Shown: one piece after another, positions 54,865-62,431 of the stretch
Numbering within the stretch: the first letter of the stretch is position 1
How the letters are laid out: each line of letters starts with the position of its first letter
From: Faecalibacterium sp. I3-3-33
GTDB taxonomy: Bacteria > Bacillota > Clostridia > Oscillospirales > Ruminococcaceae
NCBI RefSeq assembly: GCF_023347295.1
Contig: NZ_CP094469.1
Span: 2,108,001-2,172,000 of the forward strand
Direction of reading: 5' to 3'
Length of the DNA stretch: 64,000 nucleotides
The notes under the pieces: model-generated
The model's input: the letters and a program-made list of their open reading frames with translations, nothing else
Databases searched by the model: none
Told to the model about the DNA's origin: nothing
Position numbers and translations under genes: made by a program

Positions 54865-54950
54865 CGATACTTTCCCTTTCCTATAAAAAGATTTCATTTT
54901 TCAGTTTATCGTAGTTCACCCATCCGGTCAAGCGGTTTTCTTGATTTCGC

Positions 54951-54979
54951 TTGCGGCGCGGTCGTTTTTGTGCTATCTT
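54951..54979 (+). promoter_or_regulatory. Promoter of the GNAT-hflX operon
   Basis: TTGCGG (54951-54956), 17 bp, TATCTT (54974-54979) with an extended -10 TGC. A similar TTTTGTGCTATACT is seen before polA (62382-62395). Confidence 0.6.
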
Positions 54980-55014
54980 AGGAGTGACTTTTTATAAAAG
55001 GGAGAGGATGGATC

Positions 55015-55623
55015 ATGCGCCACACCGGCACACTTGAACTGGAGACCGGCCGTCTGCTGTTGCGCCGACTGCTGCCGCAGGATGCCCCGCAGATGTACGA
55101 AAACTGGGCAAATGACCCGGCTGTGACCCGGTTTTTGCGCTGGGAACCGCACAAAAGCCCTGCCGAGACCCGGGAGCTGCTTTCGGCATGGGCGGAGCTG
55201 TATCCGAACCCCGATTACTACCAGTGGGCCATGGTGGAAAAGGCCACCGGACAGGTGTTCGGCTCTATCTCCGTATACAACGCCCTGCTGGGCGAACCGC
55301 AGCAAAAGACCAGGTGGCCGGGGTTGGACCTCTCCGGCGGCATCTGGGAGCCGGGCTACTGCATCGGGCAGAAGTGGTGGGGCAAAGGCTTTACCACCGA
55401 GGCGCTGCAGGCCGTGGTGGATTTCTGGTTCAGGCAGGTGGGCGGTGCCTTCCTTACCTGCTGCCATGCAGTGCAGAACCCCGCCAGCGGCCGGGTGATG
55501 GAAAAGGCAGGCTTTGTGTACCACCACAACGACGTTTACCACAAATTTGACGGCACACCGGTGGAATGCCGGTGCTATCTGCTGACAAAAGAGCACTACG
55601 ATAACAGAAAGGACTTACTTTGA
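55015..55623 (+). CDS. GNAT N-acetyltransferase (RimJ/RimL-like)
   Basis: 202 aa. ETGRLLLRRLLPQDAPQMYE at the N-terminus, the acetyl-CoA loop IGQKWWGKGFTTEALQAVVD, and the C-terminal ASGRVMEKAGFVYHHNDVY are diagnostic. The substrate (a ribosomal or other protein N-terminus, or a small molecule) is unknown. It overlaps hflX by 4 bp. Confidence 0.92.
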   Translation: MRHTGTLELETGRLLLRRLLPQDAPQMYENWANDPAVTRFLRWEPHKSPAETRELLSAWAELYPNPDYYQWAMVEKATGQVFGSISVYNALLGEPQQKTRWPGLDLSGGIWEPGYCIGQKWWGKGFTTEALQAVVDFWFRQVGGAFLTCCHAVQNPASGRVMEKAGFVYHHNDVYHKFDGTPVECRCYLLTKEHYDNRKDLL

Positions 55624-56885
55624 GCGAGCTTTATGATATTCTGACCGAGACCCCTCCCGCAAAGGTGGTGCTGCTGGCACTGGATCAGGGGCTTTGGGAC
55701 TGCGAGCGCAGTCTGGCAGAGCTTTCTGCCCTGTGCGAGGCCAACCACATGGAGGCCGTGGCGCAGATCACCCAGAAGCGCCAGACCCCGGAGACCGGCA
55801 TCGTGCTGGGCAGCGGCAAGCTGGAGGAGGCATCCCTTGCCGCCCAGACGCTGGGCGCGGAGTGCGCTGTGTTTGACGGAGAGCTGACCGGCAGCCAGAT
55901 CCGCAACATCTCCAACGCGCTGGGCGGCTTGGAGGTCATCGACCGCACCATGCTGATTTTGGAAATTTTCCGCAGCCGCGCCGTAACCAACGAGGGCAAA
56001 TTGCAGACCGAACTGGCGCTGCTGCGCTACCGTCTGCCCCGCCTGCAGGGCATGGGCGAGGCGTTGAGCCGTCAGGGCGGCGGCGGTGGCGGTGGCGGCG
56101 GTGCCCGCCGCGGTGCCGGTGAGACCAAGCTGGAGTTGGACCGCCGCCATGTGCACGCCCGCATTGATGCGCTGGCCGAGAAGCTGGCCGAGATGGAAAA
56201 GCGCCGGGGCGAGAGCCGCAAGGCCCGCGCCAAGACCGGGATGCCTGTGGTAAGCCTTGTTGGCTACACCAACGTGGGCAAATCCAGCCTGATGAACGCC
56301 CTGTGCGGCCCCAGCGTAGCCGAAGCCGATATGCTGTTTGCTACACTGGACCCCACCAGCCGCAAGCTGGTGCTGCCCAGCGGCATGGCGGTGCTGCTGG
56401 TGGACACGGTCGGCTTTGTGTCCCGCCTGCCCCACAATCTGGTGGAAGCCTTCAAGTCCACCTTGGAGGAAGCCGCATGGTCGGATGTGATCATCCGGGT
56501 CGCAGACGCCGGGGACGACCAGCGCGAGGAACAGCTGTCTGTCACCGACGAAGTGCTGGACGGGCTGGACTGCGCCGATATCCCTCGCCTGACCGTTTAC
56601 AACAAGTGCGACAAGCCCAACACCCTGAGCTTTGACCCCGATATCCTGCTGACCAGCGCCAAGACCGGCTACGGACTGGACAAGCTGCTGCAAAAGCTGG
56701 ACGAGGTGCTCAGCGACAGGGTGCACACCATCCGGGTGCTGCTGCCCTACGACAAGCTGGGGCTTGCTGCCCCCATGCGGGAGCGTGGCAGCGTGCAGGT
56801 GGAGGAATACCGGGAGGACGGGCTGTATCTGGAAGGCATCGTCAAGACCGAGGACCTGCACTGCTTTGAGGGCTATCTGGTCTGA
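55620..56885 (+). CDS. hflX: GTPase HflX
   Basis: 421 aa from TTG 55620 (TTGA overlap with the previous stop). An N-terminal HflX domain (GIVLGSGKLEEASLAAQTLG, ALGGLEVIDRTMLILEIF) precedes the RGAGETKLELDRR helix. The GTPase has G1 VGYTNVGKSSL, G3 DTVGF and G4 NKCD. HflX splits stalled ribosomes. The linker before RGAGE contains nine consecutive glycines, longer than usual, encoded by a GGC/GGT run. Confidence 0.96.
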   Translation: MSELYDILTETPPAKVVLLALDQGLWDCERSLAELSALCEANHMEAVAQITQKRQTPETGIVLGSGKLEEASLAAQTLGAECAVFDGELTGSQIRNISNALGGLEVIDRTMLILEIFRSRAVTNEGKLQTELALLRYRLPRLQGMGEALSRQGGGGGGGGGARRGAGETKLELDRRHVHARIDALAEKLAEMEKRRGESRKARAKTGMPVVSLVGYTNVGKSSLMNALCGPSVAEADMLFATLDPTSRKLVLPSGMAVLLVDTVGFVSRLPHNLVEAFKSTLEEAAWSDVIIRVADAGDDQREEQLSVTDEVLDGLDCADIPRLTVYNKCDKPNTLSFDPDILLTSAKTGYGLDKLLQKLDEVLSDRVHTIRVLLPYDKLGLAAPMRERGSVQVEEYREDGLYLEGIVKTEDLHCFEGYLV

Positions 56886-56903
56886 TAGGTGCATACGTTT
56901 TAA

Positions 56904-56937
56904 ATAGCCTCCGCTGTGCTCTGGCTATCATCAGCGG
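56904..56937 (+). ncRNA. Pseudoknot-like motif, copy 1
   Basis: ATAGCC (56904-56909) pairs with GGCTAT (56923-56928) while CCGCTG (56911-56916) pairs with CAGCGG (56932-56937), interleaved. A homologous motif is at 62227-62259 with compensatory changes. Confidence 0.45.
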
Positions 56938-56954
56938 AATAGTATTTTGATATA

Positions 56955-56992
56955 GAGCAAGGGGCTGTTGCACAAGCAACAGCCCCTTGCTC
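56955..56992. terminator. Bidirectional terminator between hflX and a lipoprotein gene
   Basis: GAGCAAGGGGCTGTTG (56955-56970) and CAACAGCCCCTTGCTC (56977-56992), perfect 16-bp stem. Confidence 0.88.
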
Positions 56993-57021
56993 ATTGTTTG
57001 GCTATTCGGTTTTTATACCGT

Positions 57022-57588
57022 TTATTCGTAGGTCACAACAGCGACCCATACCGATGTCTTTTCAACCTTTACCAGTTTATCAGTCGCTTCATCCCATTTT
57101 GTGCGGCGGCCATCGTCCGTTTTGACCACTGCAATGCCCTTTACCTTCAGACCCTTCTTATCGTTCAGGTCGTTAATCTGCCATGCGATATCGTTTGCCC
57201 GTCTTGCATCATTATTTGACCCCGGGTCGTCCGAAACAAGCACAAGGCACTTCGACTTGCCAGCCACAAGGGCTCTTTCCAGATCTTGGCTCCAGGGGAA
57301 GTACTTATCCTGCTGTTCAAGCACCGTATCGTTCTCATCCCGCACAGCGCTTTCCTCGTTTGGGGCAGCTTCAAACGGAACCAGTTTCTGCAGCAGGGAG
57401 ACAAAACGGTCAGCATCTGCTTTCAGGGAAGGATCCTCCGTCACCTTGACATCACTGCCGTTCAGCTGCAGCATGACATTGATCACATCCACATCCTTTG
57501 AGCCGACACTGCTGCCGCAGCCTGCCAAAAGCGCAAGTGCCATCGTACCAGCGAGAAGAACAGCCAGGATTCGCTTTGATAATTTCAT
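57022..57588 (-). CDS. Lipoprotein of unknown function
   Basis: 188 aa from ATG 57588 with AAAGGAGGAATC upstream. Signal MKLSKRILAVLLAGTMALAL ends at lipobox LAGC (Cys24). The domain contains DVINVMLQLNGSDVKVTEDP and VAVVKTDDGRRTKWDEATDK. No family recognised with confidence. Monocistronic, ended by the bidirectional hairpin at 56955. Confidence 0.8.
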   Translation of the reverse strand: MKLSKRILAVLLAGTMALALLAGCGSSVGSKDVDVINVMLQLNGSDVKVTEDPSLKADADRFVSLLQKLVPFEAAPNEESAVRDENDTVLEQQDKYFPWSQDLERALVAGKSKCLVLVSDDPGSNNDARRANDIAWQINDLNDKKGLKVKGIAVVKTDDGRRTKWDEATDKLVKVEKTSVWVAVVTYE

Positions 57589-57725
57589 TTGTGATTCCTC
57601 CTTTTGAAGTCGAGCGTAACGTTCCTGCATCTTTTCTACAGGACCTCACAACAATTTTACTCTTTTCAATAGTCTTTTGTCAATGCACCGCCGTATTTTC
57701 GGAAAGGCCTACAAAGTATAGGGTT

Positions 57726-57898
57726 TATAATTGTATCTCTGCACAAGCCAAACAGCCCCTTTGCATTTTCACGGGCGGGGTCGTGACCGGAAACAGCTGC
57801 TCTATGGGTCAAGTACGTGTTTTACCGCCACTCCCTTTTGTGAAAAAGAAAAAAGCCCCAACAAACACAAAAACCCGCCTGGCAGCGGGTTTTTGTGT
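57726..57898 (+). ncRNA. Possible small RNA between lipoprotein and lrp genes
   Basis: The 57589-58188 gap has no plausible ORF. A TATAAT at 57726-57731 (no good -35) is followed about 140 nt later by a perfect 14-bp hairpin (57865-57878 with 57885-57898) whose right arm holds TTTTT. Nothing upstream on the plus strand needs this terminator, so a short untranslated transcript is possible. Weak evidence. Confidence 0.3.
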
Positions 57899-58188
57899 AT
57901 AGAGGGGTGGGAAAGTATATAAAGTGGTGAATCTCAATATCACTGGCAGACTTTTATTCATTGCGCTGCCTTGCATGATGTATTATACCCGTTTTTCTTT
58001 TCTTGTCAAACAAGATTTTCGGATTTTGCTTTAAAATAATACTTTACTTTTTCACAAAAACTTTATATAATTAACATAGAATTTCAGAAACAAAATTTTA
58101 TTCCATTTCCGTGGGTTTGCACAACATAAAAACTTTACTTTCAGAAAATTTTATACAATCCAACATATTTTTGAAGGAGGCTCTTCTC

Positions 58189-58629
58189 ATGGACGATCTT
58201 GACCGCAAAATCCTCACCCTTCTGGCCAAAAACGCACGGATGCCCGTCAAAGAAATTGCGGAGCAGGTGTCACTTACCAGTCCGGCAGTCTCCAGCCGTA
58301 TCCATAAGCTGGAAACGGACGGCATCATCAGCGGCTATACCGTTACGCTGAACCGTCCGGCAGACCGGATGTATGTGGATGCGCTCATCAGCCTTTCGGT
58401 GGCCCCCTCCAAGCAGGATGCTTTTCTGGAGCTGCTGCAAAACAGCCGCGAGGTGCTGCAATGCTACCACGTTACCGGTGCGTACACCTTTCTGGTCAAG
58501 GTCAGCTGCGGCAGCATGGCGCAGCTGGAGCATCTGATCCTGCAGTTCCAGAAGCTGGGCACCACCAGCACCCAGATCATTCTGTCCACGCCGGTGAACC
58601 ATGGCGATCTGGACGCTTTGATGCTGTAA
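58189..58629 (+). CDS. Lrp/AsnC family transcriptional regulator
   Basis: 146 aa from ATG 58189 with AAGGAGG at 58174-58180. N-terminal HTH (DDLDRKILTLLAKNARMPVK, VSLTSPAVSSRIHKLETDGI ISGY) and a C-terminal RAM domain (VDALISLSV, YHVTGAYTFLVKVSCGSMAQ) that senses amino acids. The AT-rich 150 bp upstream may hold its own binding sites. Target genes unknown. Confidence 0.94.
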   Translation: MDDLDRKILTLLAKNARMPVKEIAEQVSLTSPAVSSRIHKLETDGIISGYTVTLNRPADRMYVDALISLSVAPSKQDAFLELLQNSREVLQCYHVTGAYTFLVKVSCGSMAQLEHLILQFQKLGTTSTQIILSTPVNHGDLDALML

Positions 58630-58786
58630 GCGGGCGCTGTTCATAAAACTGTTACTTTTTCCCTGCAATTTTGCGGTGCGGTGGTTCGTATCCAGAATAG
58701 CAGCCCAAAACCGGCACACACTACCTGTAACGTGTGCGCCCGGCTGCACCTTCCACACACAGCACTATGAAAGGAAATGCAATACT

Positions 58787-59344
58787 ATGAAAAAATTCAT
58801 CGCCGCCCTGCTGGCAGGGCTGACCCTGTTTACTTTGGTGGGCTGCTCCGGCGGCAGCAAGGCCGACAGCTCCACCCCCAAGGACTACTCCCAGATCATC
58901 CACGATGCCCGCAGCGACGAGGACAACGAGTACGATATGATCTTTACCAAGGGCGAGGACGGCAAGTTTACCGCCATCGATGGTTACAGCGCCGAGTACG
59001 AGGCTGACCAGCTGAACGAGGAGATCCGGGACATCCTGATGCCTCTGCTGAATTTGGAGGACGGCCAGTACACCACCTTTGCCGCCAGCATTTCCAGCAT
59101 GATGGTGCGCAGCTACGCTGTTGCCATCGTGAAGCCTGCCGAGGGCAAGACCGATGAAGTAAAGGCCGCACTGGAAGCCTATGTTGCCAGCGAGCAGCAG
59201 TCCATGGAGCACTATCTGGAGGATCAGTACCTCGTGGCTAAGGCTGCCACCGTCACCGTAGCCCCCACCGGCGAGGTGGTTCTGGTCTGCGCCGAGGATC
59301 ACGACACCATTCTGACCAATATCGAAAAGGCTCTGGCCGCATAA
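58787..59344 (+). CDS. DUF4358-like lipoprotein
   Basis: 185 aa from ATG 58787 with AAAGGAAAT. Lipobox LVGC (Cys20). The mature part includes SSMMVRSYAVAIVKPAEGKT DEVKAALEAYVASEQQSMEH, matching the DUF4358 pattern of Firmicute lipoproteins. Function unknown. Followed by a terminator. Confidence 0.8.
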   Translation: MKKFIAALLAGLTLFTLVGCSGGSKADSSTPKDYSQIIHDARSDEDNEYDMIFTKGEDGKFTAIDGYSAEYEADQLNEEIRDILMPLLNLEDGQYTTFAASISSMMVRSYAVAIVKPAEGKTDEVKAALEAYVASEQQSMEHYLEDQYLVAKAATVTVAPTGEVVLVCAEDHDTILTNIEKALAA

Positions 59345-59354
59345 AATGTTTTTT

Positions 59355-59390
59355 GAAACCGCACTCTGTACAGGGTGCGGTTTCTTTTTG
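59355..59390 (+). terminator. Terminator after the DUF4358-like gene
   Basis: GAAACCGCAC (59355-59364) pairs with GTGCGGTTTC (59375-59384), then TTTTT. Confidence 0.88.
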
Positions 59391-59444
59391 CGGCGGGTTA
59401 TGCTATAATACCCCTTGGATTCGTACATCCGCAGGAGAAAAACT

Positions 59445-60446
59445 ATGAGCAAAGCAACCATCGTCATCCCAAATATCAACGGCAAGGGCTGGCTGAAGGA
59501 CTCCATCGAGTCCATCTACGCCCAGACCGAGCAGGATTTTGACCTGATCGTGGTGGACAACGGTTCCACCGACGAAAGTCTTGCGCAGGCGCGCAGCTAC
59601 TGCACCCGCCCCAACTTCACCCTGATCGAAAACGGACGCAACACCGGTTTTTCATACGCGGTCAATCAGGGCATTGCTCGGGCGCAGAGCAAATATGTGG
59701 TGCTGTTCAACAACGACGCCTTTGCCGAGCCGCAGTGGCTGGCCGAGCTTTTGCGCACCGCCGATGCCGATCCCAAAATTTTTGCGGTGCAAAGCCTGAT
59801 GATCCGGCACTTTGAGCGGGAACTGGCCGATGATGCCGGGGACTATGTAACATGGATGGGCTTTGCCTGCAAGACCGGCGATGGCCGCCGCGCCAGCCGC
59901 TACACCAAGCAAAAGCGTATCTTCTCGGCCTGCGGCGGCGCAGCGCTGTACCGCAAAAGCATTCTGGACGAGATCGGCGGCTTTGACGAGCACTTTTTTG
60001 CCTACTTTGAGGACGTAGACCTGAGCTGGCGCGCCAATAATGCCGGTTACAAAAATGTGCTCTGCCCCACTGCCAAGTGCTACCACATCTGCGGTGCCAG
60101 CACCGGTGCTGTGCGCTACAACGCCTTTAAAAGCCAGCAGAGCGGCCGCAACAGCATTCTGCTGCCGCTCAAAAACGAACCGCTGCTGATGCTGGTACTC
60201 AACTTTATCCCGCTGGCGCTGGGCTATCTGCTCAAGTGCTACAAGTTCCACAAGCAGGGCTTTGGCGAGGCTTGGGACAAGGGCATGCACGAAGCCTTTG
60301 CCCTGCTCAAAGCGGGCAAGTTGGGCAAGCGTCCCTTCCGCCTGAAAGACCTGCCCAACTACATCCTGATGGAACTGTGGATGATCTGGAACATGGTGCC
60401 CTACCTGTGGTATCGGCTGGTAGTTGTCAGGTTTGATTTAAAATAA
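59445..60446 (+). CDS. Family 2 glycosyltransferase (rhamnosyltransferase-like)
   Basis: 333 aa from ATG 59445, RBS GGAGAAA and -10 TATAAT near 59404-59409. GT-A motifs: ATIVIPNINGKGWLKDSIES, VVDNGSTDES, NTGFSYAVNQGIARAQ, the DxD variant FNNDA, and GGFDEHFFAYFEDVDLSWRA with the catalytic ED.D. The C-terminal 110 residues have a hydrophobic segment (LLMLVLNFIPLALGYLL) suggesting membrane association. Probably adds rhamnose or another sugar to a cell-wall polymer. Confidence 0.92.
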   Translation: MSKATIVIPNINGKGWLKDSIESIYAQTEQDFDLIVVDNGSTDESLAQARSYCTRPNFTLIENGRNTGFSYAVNQGIARAQSKYVVLFNNDAFAEPQWLAELLRTADADPKIFAVQSLMIRHFERELADDAGDYVTWMGFACKTGDGRRASRYTKQKRIFSACGGAALYRKSILDEIGGFDEHFFAYFEDVDLSWRANNAGYKNVLCPTAKCYHICGASTGAVRYNAFKSQQSGRNSILLPLKNEPLLMLVLNFIPLALGYLLKCYKFHKQGFGEAWDKGMHEAFALLKAGKLGKRPFRLKDLPNYILMELWMIWNMVPYLWYRLVVVRFDLK

Positions 60447-60455
60447 AACGTACAA

Positions 60456-60497
60456 AAAACACCCGACTGCGAAAGCAAACGCACAGTCGGGTGTTTT
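60456..60497. terminator. Bidirectional terminator
   Basis: AAAACACCCGACTG (60456-60469) and CAGTCGGGTGTTTT (60484-60497), a 14-bp stem between convergent genes. Confidence 0.88.
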
Positions 60498-60507
60498 CAT
60501 TTACATT

Positions 60508-61416
60508 TTACGCTGCGGTGCTGGCGGCATCCTCAGCGGCAGGAGATTCTGCCACGGCGCTGTCCGCGCCCGCTTCAGCCTGTGCCTCCGGCTGCACAGC
60601 CGAGGCAGCAGCCGAATCTGCCGCAGCGGAATCTCCGGCAGTAGCCAGAATGGCGTCCTGCACATCGCTTTCCGCCATGGGCTCCGGCTGTGCGGCAGCG
60701 GAGCTTGCGGCGCTTTCGGGCTTGGTCTCGCTCTCGGTCAGGCCGGTCAGATACCAGCTGCCGCTCTGGCGCTCGAACAGGTAGTCCATATACTTGGTGG
60801 GGGTGTCCGAGGAGGGGTTGATGATGCTGTCGTCCGCGCTGGCGGTGGGGATATAGCCCACAGTGACGTGCAGCTTGCCGCTGCGCTTGAACAGCTTGAC
60901 CACGGTGGCGCGGTAGTAGCCCACCGTACCGGTGATGGGGATCTTGTAGCACTGGGTGGTCTCGTCAAACTCGACGGTCATATCCTCCATGTCAAAGCTG
61001 CGGTGGGTCAGCTTGAAGCCGGGGCCCAGCAGCTTTGCCAGATAGGCATCCACTTCCACCGAGGGCAGCAGCAGCTGCTCGGTCTCGGGGTCGGTATTGT
61101 AGTTATCAAAGCCGCCCTGCGTCTCCTGAATGCTGTACACACAGCCCCACACGGCTGCTTCCCGCAGGGTCAGGTCATTGATGTTCTCAATGCCGTCAAA
61201 GGGCATGGGGTCGAACAATACCAGACCCTCCAGCTTGTCCTCGTATTCCTGCTTTTGTGCGGTATCGTCAAACAGGTTTGCCACAAGGCCCACACCGGCC
61301 CGCAGCACCGTAATAAACCCGATGAGCACCAGCACCGTGATCAGCAGACCTAAGGTCTGCCGCCAGCGGCGGCGCTTGATCCGGGCGTGTTCTTCCGGGG
61401 TGATCGTGTTTTTCAT
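60508..61416 (-). CDS. Membrane-anchored protein with Ala/Glu-rich tail, unknown function
   Basis: 302 aa. Basic N-terminus (HARIKRRRWRQ), one membrane segment at about residues 22-43, then an extracytoplasmic domain (residues 60-235) including TQCYKIPITGTVGYYRATVV and YLFERQSGSWYLTGL, which looks like a TcpC/NTF2-like fold of conjugation-type proteins. The last 70 residues are low-complexity Ala/Ser/Glu. Family not certain. Ends at the bidirectional terminator. Confidence 0.72.
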   Translation of the reverse strand: MKNTITPEEHARIKRRRWRQTLGLLITVLVLIGFITVLRAGVGLVANLFDDTAQKQEYEDKLEGLVLFDPMPFDGIENINDLTLREAAVWGCVYSIQETQGGFDNYNTDPETEQLLLPSVEVDAYLAKLLGPGFKLTHRSFDMEDMTVEFDETTQCYKIPITGTVGYYRATVVKLFKRSGKLHVTVGYIPTASADDSIINPSSDTPTKYMDYLFERQSGSWYLTGLTESETKPESAASSAAAQPEPMAESDVQDAILATAGDSAAADSAAASAVQPEAQAEAGADSAVAESPAAEDAASTAA

Positions 61417-61518
61417 TGGTCTGAGTCTCCCAAAGTTTTTAGTCTACCCAACAGTATACCACATCCGGCCACAGAGTGCAAAACCTGTACCGGTGGTTTT
61501 TTTGTGAAAGCAGGCTTT

Positions 61519-61860
61519 TTATTCCCAGTCCTTCCATATCTCGGGCTGGTAGCCCACGGTGGCCTTGCGTCCGTTGCGCACGATGGGGGTCTTGAACAGC
61601 TGCTGGTTTTCAAACAGCTTGTCCTCCTTCTGCCAGTCCACCAGCGCATCCAGCAGCGCAAGGGTCTGCTTGTCTTTTGCCGCCGGGTCAACCAGCTTTT
61701 CCCAGCCGCCCAAGGCGCGCGCCACGTTATCAAACTCGCCCCGGCTCATGCCCTTTTCCTTCAGGTCGATCATCTGGAACTTTATGCCGCGCTCCTTGAA
61801 ATAGCGCTGCGCCTTTTTGGTATCAAAGCACTTGCTCGTGCCAAAGATCTGGATATTCAT
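61519..61860 (-). CDS. ArsC/Spx family protein
   Basis: 113 aa. Thioredoxin-like start MNIQIFGTSKCFDTKKAQRY with a single Cys11 where Spx has CxxC, then KGMSRGEFDNVARALGGWEK and FKTPIVRNGRKATVGYQPEI. Typical of ArsC-related proteins of Clostridia; one catalytic cysteine would suit a glutaredoxin-like or regulatory role. True arsenate reductase activity is not indicated by context. Confidence 0.88.
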   Translation of the reverse strand: MNIQIFGTSKCFDTKKAQRYFKERGIKFQMIDLKEKGMSRGEFDNVARALGGWEKLVDPAAKDKQTLALLDALVDWQKEDKLFENQQLFKTPIVRNGRKATVGYQPEIWKDWE

Positions 61861-61971
61861 CTTATCTCCTCCTGCCGGTTCCCGGCGGTCTTATTGTACC
61901 ACACCGCAAACCGCTTGCATAGGCATAATTTGCGGCAAAACGGGCAATGCTTTCCGCAAGGAGGTGTTTGC

Positions 61972-62160
61972 ATGAACGCATTCGTAGACCCTGAACTGTG
62001 CATCGGCTGTACCCAGTGCGCCGGGCTGTGCCCCGCAGTGTTCCACATGGAGGGCGTTCTGGCTGTGGCAGAGCCCGGCCCCATCCCGCCGGAGGAGGTG
62101 CCACAGGCCGTCACCGCAGCCCAGAGCTGCCCGGTAAGCGCCATCCGCATCGAGGAGTAA
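61972..62160 (+). CDS. Ferredoxin, single 4Fe-4S cluster type
   Basis: 62 aa from ATG 61972 with AAGGAGGTG. Cysteines in PELCIGCTQCAGLCP and AAQSCPVSAI provide a C-x2-C-x2-C...CP set for one cluster; the second cluster of 2[4Fe-4S] ferredoxins is degenerate, with an acidic linker between. Electron carrier for anaerobic metabolism. Followed by a terminator. Confidence 0.9.
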   Translation: MNAFVDPELCIGCTQCAGLCPAVFHMEGVLAVAEPGPIPPEEVPQAVTAAQSCPVSAIRIEE

Positions 62161-62175
62161 CCCGGCACCGGTAAG

Positions 62176-62207
62176 GCTGCCGCACAGCGTGTGCGGCAGC
62201 TTTTTTT
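62176..62207 (+). terminator. Terminator after ferredoxin
   Basis: GCTGCCGCACA (62176-62186) pairs with TGTGCGGCAGC (62190-62200), then TTTTTTT. Confidence 0.92.
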
Positions 62208-62226
62208 GCGGCGGAACGATTTGAAA

Positions 62227-62259
62227 TGCCCTCCGCGCTGCTCCGGGCACAAACAGCGG
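62227..62259 (+). ncRNA. Pseudoknot-like motif, copy 2
   Basis: TGCCC (62227-62231) pairs with GGGCA (62245-62249) and CGCTG (62236-62240) with CAGCG (62254-62258), in the same interleaved order as copy 1 at 56904. Confidence 0.42.
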
Positions 62260-62272
62260 AATTTATGATTTC

Positions 62273-62308
62273 GGTCTGGTGGAACGCCTGTCGGCGTTCC
62301 ACCAGACC
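62273..62308. other. Perfect 16-bp hairpin without T-run
   Basis: GGTCTGGTGGAACGCC (62273-62288) and GGCGTTCCACCAGACC (62293-62308) with a TGTC tetraloop. It follows pseudoknot copy 2 at the same distance as the terminator follows copy 1. Confidence 0.6.
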
Positions 62309-62431
62309 ATTTTCACGCGTGAATATACAATAAAATGCGGAGCATTCCCTTTTTTACACAAAAAGCTCCCGCGCGGTGCGGTTTTGTGCTATACTATAAG
62401 GTGTGAAATTACGCAACGGAGGAACTGCATT

